NCBI GenBank assembly: GCA_964613215.1 | Contig: CAZTHK010000002.1 | Coordinates: forward strand, 152,798 to 216,797 | Length of the DNA: 64,000 nt | Source of the DNA: CAZTHK01 sp964613215 | GTDB lineage: Bacteria > Krumholzibacteriota > Krumholzibacteriia > Krumholzibacteriales > CAZTHK01 | Direction of reading: 5' to 3' | Part shown: in pieces, positions 1-9,409 of the stretch | Layout: each line of letters opens with the position of its first letter | Position numbering within the stretch: position 1 is the stretch's first letter | Notes under the pieces: generated by a model | What the model was told of the DNA's origin: nothing | Databases searched by the model: none | The model's input: the letters and a program-made list of their open reading frames with translations, nothing else | Program-made: the position numbers and the translations under genes

Positions 1-339
1 ACATCCGGCGGTGGAGGGAGGATTTATTCCCAGTCCCCTTCCCCGGGGGGTATGATCGAGCGGGGTGGAGAGGTGAGACTGATCTGTGGAAGACCGGGAC
101 AGGATGAGGAGAAGCGGGTTGAAGTGCCCTGTCTGAAAGGCCTCTCCATCCGGGAAGCCAGAAGATTGCTTATGGCCGCCGGATTAGGATGCAGATTAAG
201 TGGAATGGGTGTAGTGCAACGGCAGTTTCCCCGCCCCGGCAGCAGGGTAAGGTGGGGCTACCGGGTGCTGCTGAGGTGCTCGCTGAAGGATATGGTTAAC
301 GGAGGCGCCCGGGCAGGGGAAGAGGGGAGGAATGGGTGA
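1..339 (+). CDS. ftsI: FtsI-type penicillin-binding protein, C-terminal PASTA fragment
   Basis: Partial gene, cut by the window edge: the reading frame is open from base 1 with no start, so the ATG at 52 is internal. The visible 112 residues contain the end of one PASTA repeat ('SQSPSPGGMIERGGEVRL') and a full second one starting near 'VEVPCLKGLSIREARRLL' and ending 'QFPRPGSRVRWGYRVLL'. PASTA repeats at the C-terminus are typical of FtsI/PBP2x-type septal transpeptidases, and this gene directly precedes murE, the usual place of ftsI in dcw clusters. The transpeptidase domain is outside the window, so the identity rests on PASTA repeats plus context. It overlaps murE by 4 bases (GTGA), which suggests translational coupling. 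Confidence 0.75.
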   Translation, partial: TSGGGGRIYSQSPSPGGMIERGGEVRLICGRPGQDEEKRVEVPCLKGLSIREARRLLMAAGLGCRLSGMGVVQRQFPRPGSRVRWGYRVLLRCSLKDMVNGGARAGEEGRNG

Positions 340-1808
340 AGCTTTCCAGGCTGATCGAGAATATAAATATAGTGGAAAGGAAAGATTTCCGGGATGTGGA
401 AATTACCGGAATCACCCCGGATTCCAATGAAGTCAATCCGGGATATATATTCGTAGCAGTAAAGGGGACCAGAGCCGATGGTCATGATTTTGCCGGGCAT
501 GCCCTGGAAAGGGGAGCATCGGCGCTGGTTGTGGAGAAAAGGGTGGAATCCGGAAGGCCTCAGCTGGTGGTGAATGACACCTCCCTGGTTCTTGCCCTGA
601 TAGCTAAAAAATTCTACGGCCATCAGGATGAGAAATTAAGGCTGGCAGGGATCACCGGAACCAACGGCAAGACCTCTACCTCTTTTCTTCTTCGTTCCAT
701 CATGGAGCATTCCGGTGTAAGAACGGGAATTATGGGGACAGTGGGATACGGGTCAGACAAACAATTGAACCACAGTACTTATACCACTCCGGGAGCGGTA
801 GAACTCTACCGGACCCTGGCGGAATTCGAACAGCGGGGGGTTGAGAATGTAGTAATGGAGGTAAGTTCACATGCTCTGGCTCAGTCCAGAGTGGGGGGGC
901 TGCAGTTCGACATAGCCATATTCACCAATATCACCAGGGATCATCTGGATTATCACGGGACCTTTGAAGAGTATGTCGAGGCCAAGGCAAAATTGATCAG
1001 TGCTCTGAAAGGCGGAGAACATGAGGGGGTGCTGATTTACAACCGGGATGATAGTTATGTCTCCATGCTGGCCGGGAGGTTCCGGGGTAAAAGGGTATCC
1101 TTTGGGTTGAGCGATCAGGCTGATGTTCGGGCAGGAGGGATTAAGGCCGGTATGGAGGGGACCCATTTCGATATTGTCGCCGGTGGGGATATTACCCATG
1201 TGGATATGAAACTGCTGGGTGAATTCAGTATATATAATGCTCTGGCTGCGGCCGCTGCGGCTGGCTGCATGGGGATAGAGAAAGAAAATATTAAGAGGGG
1301 GATAGAAAGAGTGGGTTCGGTACCCGGCCGGTTCCAGGTGATAACTGCTCCGGGAGCCCCCAGGGTGATAGTGGATTATGCCCATACTCCGGATGCTCTG
1401 AAAAATCTGCTCAACTTCTGCAGCAGGCTGGGGGCGGAGAGAATAATTACGGTATTCGGTTGCGGAGGGGACAGGGACCGGGGAAAGAGACCGCTGATGG
1501 GCAAGATAGCCGGAGAGTACAGCGATCTGGTGCTGGTGACCAGTGATAACCCCCGTACTGAGAACCCACTGGCAATTATTAAAGATGTGGTGGAGGGAGT
1601 GGAGCAATCCGGTACTGACTGCCGGATTCTGGAAAACAGGAGGGAAGCTATAAGGGAAGGAGTTATGGAGGGGAGGGAGGATGAGCTGGTGATTATTGCG
1701 GGAAAGGGTCATGAATGTGTGCAGATACTCAGGGATACCAGGATTCCCTTTTCTGATGTGGAAGAGGCCAGAAAAGCAATAGAGCGACGGAGGATATCAT
1801 CGGAGTAA
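336..1808 (+). CDS. murE: UDP-MurNAc-tripeptide synthetase (meso-DAP adding)
   Basis: Cytoplasmic Mur ligase that adds the third amino acid to UDP-MurNAc-L-Ala-D-Glu in peptidoglycan synthesis. At 490 residues it has the family length. The ATP-binding loop 'GITGTNGKTST' lies near residues 105-115 (Lys about 112), and a 'TTPGAVELY' substrate segment follows. The 'DNPRTENP' motif at about residue 404 is the DNPR signature of ligases that add meso-diaminopimelate rather than lysine, so the wall is predicted to be DAP-type. The start is GTG, inside the 4-base overlap with the upstream PBP gene. It is the second gene of the dcw operon and is followed closely by murF. Confidence 0.95.
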   Translation: MKLSRLIENINIVERKDFRDVEITGITPDSNEVNPGYIFVAVKGTRADGHDFAGHALERGASALVVEKRVESGRPQLVVNDTSLVLALIAKKFYGHQDEKLRLAGITGTNGKTSTSFLLRSIMEHSGVRTGIMGTVGYGSDKQLNHSTYTTPGAVELYRTLAEFEQRGVENVVMEVSSHALAQSRVGGLQFDIAIFTNITRDHLDYHGTFEEYVEAKAKLISALKGGEHEGVLIYNRDDSYVSMLAGRFRGKRVSFGLSDQADVRAGGIKAGMEGTHFDIVAGGDITHVDMKLLGEFSIYNALAAAAAAGCMGIEKENIKRGIERVGSVPGRFQVITAPGAPRVIVDYAHTPDALKNLLNFCSRLGAERIITVFGCGGDRDRGKRPLMGKIAGEYSDLVLVTSDNPRTENPLAIIKDVVEGVEQSGTDCRILENRREAIREGVMEGREDELVIIAGKGHECVQILRDTRIPFSDVEEARKAIERRRISSE

Positions 1809-3208
1809 CACTGAGATGGATTGCGGATAAACTCAAAGAGGCGGGTTACCGGGATGGAGACCCCGGAGAGGGACGGGTGCGGGGATTCTCCATTGACACC
1901 CGCCGGGATTGCCGGCAGAAGCTCTTCGTGGCTCTGCCCGGCGGGCAGGGGGATGGCCATGATTATCTGGAAGATGCGGTGAAGGAGGGAGCCAGGGGGG
2001 TTATGATTTCTTCGGACCGGGATTTCAGTATTTCCGCAGGGCATGGTGAAGTGGCTGTGTTTAAAGTGTCCGATCCCCTGTATGGGCTTCAGACTATGGC
2101 TCAGGAATACTGCAAGGAGATTGATCCGGCCATTGTAGCCATTACAGGGAGTACCGGCAAGACCACCACCAAGAATCTGATAGCATCCATACTGGGGAGT
2201 AATTACCGCAGTTACTCCACCCCCGGCAATATGAATAATCATATCGGACTGCCACTTACCGTTCTGGGTATGGAGGGGGGAGAGGAATTGCTGGTGGTGG
2301 AAATGGGAGCCAACCATAAGGGTGAAATAAAGAGACTTTGTGAGATATGCAGGCCCACTACCGGGGTGGTTACCAATGTGGGCAGGAGCCATCTGGAATT
2401 CTTTGAGTCCCTGGAGGGTGTTGCTGCGGCCAAGGCGGAACTGCTGGAGGCGCTTCCCCCTGAAGGACAGGCGGTTCTCCCCGCAGATGACCGGTTTATC
2501 GATTTTCTCAGGGGCAGGACCGAAGCTTCTGTGATCACTTTTGGTTTCCATGAGCAGGCAGACTGGAGTATCGGGGAGGTTATCCCTCTGGACAGCGGGG
2601 GATATGAATTCACGGTGGGTGGAAATGTAATGAGGACGGTCATGCCGGGAAGGCATAATCTTCTTAACGTGGCGGCGGCGGTGGCAACTGCTGCTTCACT
2701 GGATATCGATATGAAAGAAATCATCTCTGCAGTGGCCGATATCAGGCCCGATCCCGGGAGGGGGGGACTATTTGATATTGGCGGGATAATTTTCATGAAT
2801 GACTCATACAATTCAAATCCCGACTCCCTGAGGGTCTCTGTGGATACATTCATGGAATTGGAGGTAGAAGGAAACAGATGGCTGGTTCTGGGGGATATGC
2901 TGGAGCTGGGGGAGCAGAGTGAAGGGTTACACCGGGAAGCTGGAGAATACTGCGGCAAGGCGGGGGTGGATGGATTGGTTACTCTGGGGGATAAAACAGT
3001 GGAACTGAGCCGGGCCGCTGCGGAACAGAGAAAAGCTCCCTCCAACATAAGCCACTTCATGGAGGTGGAGAAGCTGAGTCATTATCTTAACCGTTTTCTC
3101 CAGCCGGGGGATGCCGTTCTGGTAAAGGGTTCGCGGGGCATGCGGATGGAAAGGGTTATGGAAATTATCGAGAAGCTTCGTGAAACGGAGAGAAGAAGGA
3201 TAAACTGA
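1799..3208 (+). CDS. murF: UDP-MurNAc-pentapeptide synthetase, non-canonical start
   Basis: Adds D-Ala-D-Ala to UDP-MurNAc-tripeptide. The ATP loop 'ITGSTGKTTTK' is present, and 'NDSYNSNPDSL' is a typical MurF segment. The start is odd. The first canonical codon is GTG at 1877, but it would cut away the N-terminal domain beginning 'GVTLRWIADKLKEAG', which aligns with known MurF N-termini and is in frame. Between the upstream stop (1754-1756) and 1877 there is no ATG, GTG or TTG. I place the start at ATC 1799, 5 bases after GGAGG (1789-1793). CTG 1811, 5 bases after GGAG, is the alternative, and a single-base difference from ATG is also possible. From 1799 the protein is about 469 residues, the normal length. 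It overlaps the murE end and abuts mraY. Confidence 0.88.
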   Translation: MGVTLRWIADKLKEAGYRDGDPGEGRVRGFSIDTRRDCRQKLFVALPGGQGDGHDYLEDAVKEGARGVMISSDRDFSISAGHGEVAVFKVSDPLYGLQTMAQEYCKEIDPAIVAITGSTGKTTTKNLIASILGSNYRSYSTPGNMNNHIGLPLTVLGMEGGEELLVVEMGANHKGEIKRLCEICRPTTGVVTNVGRSHLEFFESLEGVAAAKAELLEALPPEGQAVLPADDRFIDFLRGRTEASVITFGFHEQADWSIGEVIPLDSGGYEFTVGGNVMRTVMPGRHNLLNVAAAVATAASLDIDMKEIISAVADIRPDPGRGGLFDIGGIIFMNDSYNSNPDSLRVSVDTFMELEVEGNRWLVLGDMLELGEQSEGLHREAGEYCGKAGVDGLVTLGDKTVELSRAAAEQRKAPSNISHFMEVEKLSHYLNRFLQPGDAVLVKGSRGMRMERVMEIIEKLRETERRRIN

Positions 3209-4293
3209 TGCTGTACTATATATTATTTCCCCTCAGAGAATACTTCTTTGTTTTCAATGTATTCAGATATATAACCTTCCGGGCCGCCTACGCCACCGTT
3301 ACCGCCCTGCTGATCTCCTTTCTGCTGGGCCCCCGGCTGATCAGATGGCTCTCCCGCCTTCAGATAGGTCAGAGGATCAGGAGGGAGGTCCCGGAGACGC
3401 ATAACCACAAGGCGGGAACTCCCACCATGGGAGGGCTGCTGATACTTAGCGCCATAGTGGTTCCCACCCTGCTGTGGGCGGATATCAGAAATGAATTTAT
3501 TCAGCTGGTTCTGGTTTTCACGGTTTGGATGGGTTTCATCGGATTTGTGGATGATTATCTCAATGTTATAAAGAAGAAGGACAAGGGGCTGGTAGGACGC
3601 TACAAGCTTATCGGACAGTTCTCCTCCTCCCTGATTCTGGGGCTGTTTCTTTATTTCAATCCCATAATTGAGCAGAATGCCACCCTCACTGCCATTCCCT
3701 TCTTCAAGGATCTGTATATAGACTGGGGTATTCTGTACATCCCCCTGATTATGGTGGTGGTTACCGGCACCTCCAATGCCGTCAACCTCACCGACGGCCT
3801 GGACGGCCTGGCGGTGGGAGTGGCTGCATTTTCCTTTTTTGCCTTCGCTGCACTTTCATATCTGAGCGGGAACAGTGTCTTCTCCGGATACCTCAACATA
3901 CTCTATCTCGAGGGGGCCGGCGAGCTGGCCATTTACTGTATGGCCGTAGTGGGTGCGGCCCTGGGGTTTCTCTGGTTCAATTCCCATCCCGCTCAGATAT
4001 TCATGGGAGACACCGGTTCCCTTGCCCTGGGAGGGGCCCTGGGTACCATTGCAGTACTGCTCAAGAGGGAGCTGTTGCTGGTGGTAGTGGGCGGTGTTTT
4101 TGTGGTGGAGGCGCTGTCTGTGATAATCCAGGTGGTCTCTTACAGGCTCAGGGGTAAGAGGGTGTTCCGGATGGCTCCGCTTCATCATCACTTCGAGATG
4201 AAGGGGTGGCCGGAGAACAAGGTGGTGGTGAGGTTCTGGATAATTGCAGTGCTTCTGGTTCTGCTGAGTATAAGTACACTTAAACTGAGATAG
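3208..4293 (+). CDS. mraY: Phospho-MurNAc-pentapeptide transferase
   Basis: Integral membrane enzyme that moves phospho-MurNAc-pentapeptide from UDP to undecaprenyl phosphate, giving lipid I. The 361-residue length fits the family, with about ten hydrophobic segments. Family motifs are plain: 'GFVDDYLNVIKKKDKGL' with the Asp pair, 'NAVNLTDGLDGLAVG', 'FMGDTGSLALGGALG' and the histidine motif 'PLHHHFEMKGW' near the C-terminus. The ATG overlaps the murF stop (TGATG), so the two are probably translationally coupled within the dcw operon. Confidence 0.97.
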   Translation: MLYYILFPLREYFFVFNVFRYITFRAAYATVTALLISFLLGPRLIRWLSRLQIGQRIRREVPETHNHKAGTPTMGGLLILSAIVVPTLLWADIRNEFIQLVLVFTVWMGFIGFVDDYLNVIKKKDKGLVGRYKLIGQFSSSLILGLFLYFNPIIEQNATLTAIPFFKDLYIDWGILYIPLIMVVVTGTSNAVNLTDGLDGLAVGVAAFSFFAFAALSYLSGNSVFSGYLNILYLEGAGELAIYCMAVVGAALGFLWFNSHPAQIFMGDTGSLALGGALGTIAVLLKRELLLVVVGGVFVVEALSVIIQVVSYRLRGKRVFRMAPLHHHFEMKGWPENKVVVRFWIIAVLLVLLSISTLKLR

Positions 4294-4303
4294 GATTTAC
4301 TGA

Positions 4304-5698
4304 ATGTACCGGAATAATGAAATGAAGGGAGATATTTCCAGGATGGCGGAATTCTACCGGGGGAGAAGAGTTCTGGTACTGGGGCTGGGCAGGAGCGGTC
4401 TGTCCGCAGTCCGGCTGCTCAGCGGCAGGGGAGCAGTGGTCAGCGCAGCCGATGAAAACATCCGGCTGGAGCAGGGTAATATTCCCGGTGAGGTGGATTT
4501 GATCCTGGGCTCTTTTAATAGTATTGATCCGGAGCAATTCCAGGAAGTTATTCTCAGTCCGGGGGTTCCTGCCGCCCACCCGTTTGTGGAAGAATCAATC
4601 CGGGCCGCTGTTCCGGTAATCAGCGAACTGGAGCTTGGTTACAGATTCTGCGGGGGAGATATCATAGCGGTAACCGGTTCCAATGGTAAATCGACCACCG
4701 TCTCCATGATAGGGGCGATACTGAGTCAGGGAGGATATCAGGCTGTAGTTGCCGGCAATGTTGGCATCCCCTTCTGTTCGGTGGTGGAGGGAGCGGCTGC
4801 TGATACGGTTTTTGTGGTTGAAGTGAGCAGTTTTCAGCTGGAAACCATAAGGGATTTTCACCCCCGGGTTGCCGGAATTCTGAATCTCACCCCCGATCAT
4901 CTGGACCGTTATGAGAGCGAAGAACATTACTACCGGGTGAAGGGGAACATCCTGCACAACTGCAACTCCGAAGACCTGTTCTTCTATAATGCGGATGACC
5001 ACAGATGCCGCCGGATAGCTTCCCGGTTCGATGGCAGAAAAACGGGCTTTTCTTCGTCGGGGGAGTTGGAACAGGGTATTTGCCTGAAAGGAAATGAAAT
5101 AGTCAGTTGCGGTGGAGGCAGGGAGGATGTATTGCTCCGGCGCCGGGACATCGGGGTGGTGGGATTGCACAATGTGGAAAATGCCATGGCGGCCATATCC
5201 TCCCTTACCGGCTATGACTTCACTCCCCCGGTATTCAGGGAGGCCCTCTCCGGTTTTGAAGGGCTGCCCCACCGGATGCAGAAGGTTGCCGCCCTGGAAG
5301 GGGTGGAATATTACAATGATTCAAAAGCCACCAATGTGGAAGCTACAACTATGAGCATAGGGGGGCTGAAAAAGAAGGTGATCCTGATTGCGGGGGGGTA
5401 TGACAAGGGGGGGGACTATTCCAGACTGGAAGAGATAAGGAAAAATCTGGCCGGAGTAGTGGTGATAGGTGACACTGCGGATGTTCTGGAGAGTATCTTT
5501 CAGCCTCATGTTCCGGTTTGCCGGGCTTCGGATATGAAGGAGGCGGTGGATAAGGCATCCCGGAAGGCTGCTCCGGGGCAGCTGGTGGTGCTTTCTCCCG
5601 CCTGCGCCAGCTTTGATATGTACCGCAATTTCGAGCAGCGTGGTGAAGTTTTCATGGAGGCAGTCAGAGAACTGGAGAAAAAAAGCCATGAAGGATGA
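4304..5698 (+). CDS. murD: UDP-MurNAc-L-alanine--D-glutamate ligase
   Basis: Cytoplasmic Mur ligase that adds D-glutamate to UDP-MurNAc-L-Ala. The N-terminal Rossmann motif 'VLVLGLGRSGLSA' is followed by the ATP loop 'VTGSNGKSTTVSM' (Lys about 129), 'LTPDHLDRY', and 'YYNDSKATNVEAT', all typical of MurD. Length is 464 residues from the ATG at 4304, which has AGGA 8 bases upstream; in-frame ATGs at 4322 and 4343 would trim a few non-conserved residues. The gene overlaps ftsW by 11 bases. It occupies the standard dcw position between mraY and ftsW. Confidence 0.96.
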   Translation: MYRNNEMKGDISRMAEFYRGRRVLVLGLGRSGLSAVRLLSGRGAVVSAADENIRLEQGNIPGEVDLILGSFNSIDPEQFQEVILSPGVPAAHPFVEESIRAAVPVISELELGYRFCGGDIIAVTGSNGKSTTVSMIGAILSQGGYQAVVAGNVGIPFCSVVEGAAADTVFVVEVSSFQLETIRDFHPRVAGILNLTPDHLDRYESEEHYYRVKGNILHNCNSEDLFFYNADDHRCRRIASRFDGRKTGFSSSGELEQGICLKGNEIVSCGGGREDVLLRRRDIGVVGLHNVENAMAAISSLTGYDFTPPVFREALSGFEGLPHRMQKVAALEGVEYYNDSKATNVEATTMSIGGLKKKVILIAGGYDKGGDYSRLEEIRKNLAGVVVIGDTADVLESIFQPHVPVCRASDMKEAVDKASRKAAPGQLVVLSPACASFDMYRNFEQRGEVFMEAVRELEKKSHEG

Positions 5699-6860
5699 GA
5701 GAAGATACGACATCCGGCTTTTATTCGCCACCCTCAGCCTGGTGGCATTGGGGGTGATAATGGTTACCTCGGCCAGTGAAACCGTAGTGGATGATGGATT
5801 CCGCTCTCCCCTTATCTTCATGCAGAAGCAGGTGGTAAGGGTCTCTCTGGGCATCCTGGCTCTTCTAATATTCATGAGAGTGAAGTATACCCTGCTTCGC
5901 CGTTGGTCCGCAGTGATTGCGGGGTTCTCCATAATTCTTCTGCTGTTGGTCCTGATTTACGGAATAAAGGTAAGGGGAGCAAGAAGGTGGCTGAGTATAT
6001 TCAACTTCACCCTTCAGCCGGTGGAGATGGCAAAGCTCTCCCTGGTGATTTTTCTGGCGGCAAAACTGGCCGGCTGGAAGGGGAGGGTGAAGGATTTCAA
6101 ACACGGAGTCCTTCCGCTGCTGGGGGTGGCTGTGTCCATGGCGGTGCTGGTAGCCCTTCAACCGAATATCAGCAATGTAGTATTCATTATAGCAATTACC
6201 TTCCTGATGCTGTTCATAGGGGGGTGCAGGCTTATCCATCTGTTTCCCCTGTCGGCGGCATTGGCACTCTTCCTGATGCCCGTCTTTTTCATATTTCCTC
6301 ATGTGCAGCAGAGGATCATAGCCTTCATAAACAGAGGGGAGTGTCTGGCCGGGGTCAACTGGCATGTAGAACAGTCGCTGATAGCCCTGGGATCGGGTTT
6401 CATATTCGGATTCGGTCCGGGCAGGGGGAACCAGAAGTTCAGTTTTCTGCCCGATTCACATACAGATTTTATCTACTCCATAATGGGCGAGGAACTGGGA
6501 ATTATAGGAACTTTACTGGTTCTATCACTGTTCGTGATGATTATCAGGCGTTCCCTCAAAATCGCCAGGGAAGCTCCCGATAATTTTGGTTATTTGCTCT
6601 CTCTGGGGATCGGTTGTTTCATCTTCATCACAGCCATGCTGAATATTTCGGTGACGCTGGGGTTGATTCCCATTGCCGGGCTGCCTCTGCCATTTGTAAG
6701 CTACGGCGGCTCTGCTCTGGTAACCTCCATGGCGGGAGTGGGGATACTGCTCAACATATCCCTGCACGGAGAAAAGAAGAGGAAGGTACGGTCTGCGGTG
6801 GAGAGGAAGAAGGCCAGGGGTATCTATGCCAGACCGGGCAAAAGAGGAAGAGGAAAGTGA
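5688..6860 (+). CDS. ftsW: SEDS-family peptidoglycan glycosyltransferase FtsW
   Basis: Polytopic membrane protein of the SEDS family, the septal peptidoglycan polymerase that works with the FtsI-type PBP encoded at the window edge. From ATG 5688 (after GGAG and an A-rich spacer) it is 390 residues, beginning 'MKDERRYDIRLLFATL'. Hydrophobic segments run throughout, and the SEDS signature near the C-terminus, 'PLPFVSYGGSALVTSMAGVG', is intact. 'VEMAKLSLVIFLA' and 'FIYSIMGEELG' are further family segments. It ends in a basic tail ('KKRKVRSAVERKKARG'). Longer in-frame starts exist inside murD but would add non-conserved residues. FtsW rather than RodA is inferred from the dcw position. Confidence 0.94.
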   Translation: MKDERRYDIRLLFATLSLVALGVIMVTSASETVVDDGFRSPLIFMQKQVVRVSLGILALLIFMRVKYTLLRRWSAVIAGFSIILLLLVLIYGIKVRGARRWLSIFNFTLQPVEMAKLSLVIFLAAKLAGWKGRVKDFKHGVLPLLGVAVSMAVLVALQPNISNVVFIIAITFLMLFIGGCRLIHLFPLSAALALFLMPVFFIFPHVQQRIIAFINRGECLAGVNWHVEQSLIALGSGFIFGFGPGRGNQKFSFLPDSHTDFIYSIMGEELGIIGTLLVLSLFVMIIRRSLKIAREAPDNFGYLLSLGIGCFIFITAMLNISVTLGLIPIAGLPLPFVSYGGSALVTSMAGVGILLNISLHGEKKRKVRSAVERKKARGIYARPGKRGRGK

Positions 6861-6866
6861 GATAGC

Positions 6867-8012
6867 ATGTCCGAACTGAGAGTTGTATTTACCGGTGGTG
6901 GTACGGGAGGACATGTCTATCCCGCCCTGGCTGTTGCAGATGAGTTAAGTAAGAGAAGGAGTAATATCAGTATTCTGTTTGTGGGAACCAGAAGGGGTCT
7001 TGAATCCACAGCAGTGGAGAAGGCAGGGTACCGGATACGCTTTATCTTCTCCGGAGCGGTAAGAGGCAGGGGGACGGCCGCCAAACTGGTTACCCTGGCC
7101 GCCCTGTCGGTGGGGTTCTTCCAGGCATTGGCTATACTGATTTCATTCAGGCCCCACATTGTTTTTGGCTCGGGTGGCTATGCCAGCGCAGCCGTAGTGC
7201 TGGCCGGGGTCCTGCTGCGCTGCAGGATAGTTTTACAGGAACAGAATTCCATTCCCGGTATGACCAACCGGCTTCTCGCCCCGGCGGCCCGGCGAATCTA
7301 TCTGGGATATCCCCGGGCCAGGCAGTATTTCAGAAGGAAGGACAGGCTGGTGGTAACCGGTAATCCGCTGAGAGACAGGATAACCACCCAGGCTGAAGGG
7401 GACTGCGGCGATTTCGGTCTACGCAGTGATCAGCCGGTTATACTGGTTTTCGGTGGAAGCCAGGGAGCACATTCCCTCAACCGGACAGCGGTTGATTACG
7501 TAAAGCAGAAGGATGATGTTCAATTGATAATTCAGACCGGCCGGAGGGACTACCAATGGGTGAAGGAGAGGCTGAGGGAGGTTTCCGGCAGGGTATATAT
7601 TTCAGCCTTTATTTCAGAGATTCAAAAGGCTTACCGGGCAGCCGACCTTGCAGTGGCCAGAGCGGGAGCCTTGAGTGTTGCCGAGCTTTCTGCGGTGGGA
7701 CTTCCCGCCGTTCTGGTGCCTTACCCTTACGCCACCGATAATCATCAGTTCTACAACGCAGAAGAGGCGGTAAAGGCAGGTGGAGCTGTAGTTATAGGAG
7801 ATCGGGAATTCAATATATCAAAATTGAAAGAGGTTCTGGATGACATACTTTTCTCCCCTCGGAAACTCCAGCAGATGAGCAGGGCAATGAAGTCGGTGGC
7901 CAGGGAGGGAGCCTCCCGACGTATTGCCGGCGATATGCTGGATATCAGCGGGGAGGAGGGGAACCTCCGGAAGGAAGACAGTGATATGGAGAAAAAGGAC
8001 TTGAACAGTTAA
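6867..8012 (+). CDS. murG: Undecaprenyl-PP-MurNAc-pentapeptide GlcNAc transferase
   Basis: Peripheral membrane glycosyltransferase (GT28) that adds GlcNAc to lipid I to make lipid II. The N-terminal glycine-rich motif 'TGGGTGGHVYPALAVADEL' is diagnostic. 'FGSGGYASAAVVLAG', 'LQEQNSIPGMTNRLL' and 'VFGGSQGAHSLN' follow in family order, and the UDP-GlcNAc site is seen in 'AGALSVAELSAVGLPAVLVP'. It has 381 residues, with a charged C-terminal tail slightly longer than usual. It lies 6 bases after ftsW and 14 bases before murC. Confidence 0.97.
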   Translation: MSELRVVFTGGGTGGHVYPALAVADELSKRRSNISILFVGTRRGLESTAVEKAGYRIRFIFSGAVRGRGTAAKLVTLAALSVGFFQALAILISFRPHIVFGSGGYASAAVVLAGVLLRCRIVLQEQNSIPGMTNRLLAPAARRIYLGYPRARQYFRRKDRLVVTGNPLRDRITTQAEGDCGDFGLRSDQPVILVFGGSQGAHSLNRTAVDYVKQKDDVQLIIQTGRRDYQWVKERLREVSGRVYISAFISEIQKAYRAADLAVARAGALSVAELSAVGLPAVLVPYPYATDNHQFYNAEEAVKAGGAVVIGDREFNISKLKEVLDDILFSPRKLQQMSRAMKSVAREGASRRIAGDMLDISGEEGNLRKEDSDMEKKDLNS

Positions 8013-8026
8013 TACGGAGACAGGGC

Positions 8027-9409
8027 ATGTTTGGAAAGGACAACTACATATTCTTTGTGGGAATAGGGGGAATAGGGATGAGCGGGATCGCAGAAGTGCT
8101 TATTAACCTGGGGTTCCGGGTGGGTGGTTCAGATATCAATAAATCTCCCATAACAGAACGTCTCCGGGAACTGGGTTGCACGCTGAAATATCAGCACCAC
8201 CCCGGGAATATCGAGGATGCCGACATAGTGGTGGTTTCATCAGCTATCGGATCGGGTAACCCCGAGGTGGAATCAGCCAGGGAGAGGGGAATACCGGTGA
8301 TTCCCCGTACCGAAATGCTGGGTGAGTTGATGAGGATCAGGACCGGCATTGCCATTGCGGGAACTCACGGCAAAACCACTACCACCTCACTGGCGGCGGC
8401 GCTACTGGACCGGGCCGGGTTCGATCCTACTGCCATTGTGGGGGGAAGGGTAAAGAGTATGAGAACCAGTGCCAGGCTGGGCAGGGGAGAGTTCATGGTG
8501 GCCGAAGCGGATGAGAGCGACGGCAATTTTGTACATCTCTCCCCGGTTTACGCAGTTATTACTAATATTGATCTGGAGCATGTCGATTTTTACGGCGGTC
8601 TGGAGGAGATTAATGATGCCTTCATAACTTTCGCCAACCGGGTTCCCTTCCACGGTTCAGTAATTTGTTGCGGGGATGATCCCAATGTGAGGGCCCTGAT
8701 GCCCCGTATCGAAAGAAAAGTAGTGACCTATGGAATGGAGGGGGATGTCGACATCAGGGGAGAGATAACCGGGATGAATTGGAAGGGTAGCACCTTCAGA
8801 GTTCTGGCGGAAGGGAAGGACAGGGGGGAATTGTTCCTGTCACTTCCGGGCCGTCACAATGTCAGTAACGCCCTGGCGGTATGTACTCTGGCTGAGGAGC
8901 TTAATATAGGATACTCCAGCCTGAAAGCTGCCCTGTCCGGATTCCAGGGGGTCAACCGCCGGTTCGAAAAGATGGGGGAGGGAGCAGGAGTGGTGGTGAT
9001 GGATGATTATGCTCATCACCCTACCGAAGTCAAGGCCACGGTCAGTACCGCCAGAAAGGTGAGCGACCGGAGGCTGGTGGTGGTGTTTCAGCCTCACCGT
9101 TATACCCGCACCAGGGATATCCATCAGAGGTTCAGGGACAGTTTCGACCAGGCGGATGAAGTATTTATCACTGAAATATATCAGGCGGGGGAACGCCCCA
9201 TACCGGGGATCAGTGGAGAACTGGTATACCGGGCGGTGCTGAGGGGAAATGTGAACAAGGTCAGTTATGTACCTGAATGGGACGATCTTTTGAAGGCAGT
9301 GGAGAACAGTGTGGAGGCCGGAGATCTGGTGTTCACCCTGGGAGCGGGGAATATAAGAAAATTGGGCAAGGAACTTCTGGAACTGCTGAAACAGAGGGAA
9401 GAAAGATGA
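8027..9409 (+). CDS. murC: UDP-N-acetylmuramate--L-alanine ligase
   Basis: First Mur ligase of the pathway, adding L-alanine to UDP-MurNAc in the cytoplasm. 'FVGIGGIGMSGIAEVLINLG' is the N-terminal nucleotide-binding motif, 'IAGTHGKTTTTSLAAALL' is the ATP loop (Lys about 116), and 'DDYAHHPTEVKAT' and 'FQPHRYTRT' are standard MurC segments. At 460 residues it has the family length. The stop overlaps the ftsQ start (ATGA). No murB or ddl lies between murC and ftsQ here, although many dcw clusters carry them. Confidence 0.97.
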   Translation: MFGKDNYIFFVGIGGIGMSGIAEVLINLGFRVGGSDINKSPITERLRELGCTLKYQHHPGNIEDADIVVVSSAIGSGNPEVESARERGIPVIPRTEMLGELMRIRTGIAIAGTHGKTTTTSLAAALLDRAGFDPTAIVGGRVKSMRTSARLGRGEFMVAEADESDGNFVHLSPVYAVITNIDLEHVDFYGGLEEINDAFITFANRVPFHGSVICCGDDPNVRALMPRIERKVVTYGMEGDVDIRGEITGMNWKGSTFRVLAEGKDRGELFLSLPGRHNVSNALAVCTLAEELNIGYSSLKAALSGFQGVNRRFEKMGEGAGVVVMDDYAHHPTEVKATVSTARKVSDRRLVVVFQPHRYTRTRDIHQRFRDSFDQADEVFITEIYQAGERPIPGISGELVYRAVLRGNVNKVSYVPEWDDLLKAVENSVEAGDLVFTLGAGNIRKLGKELLELLKQREER

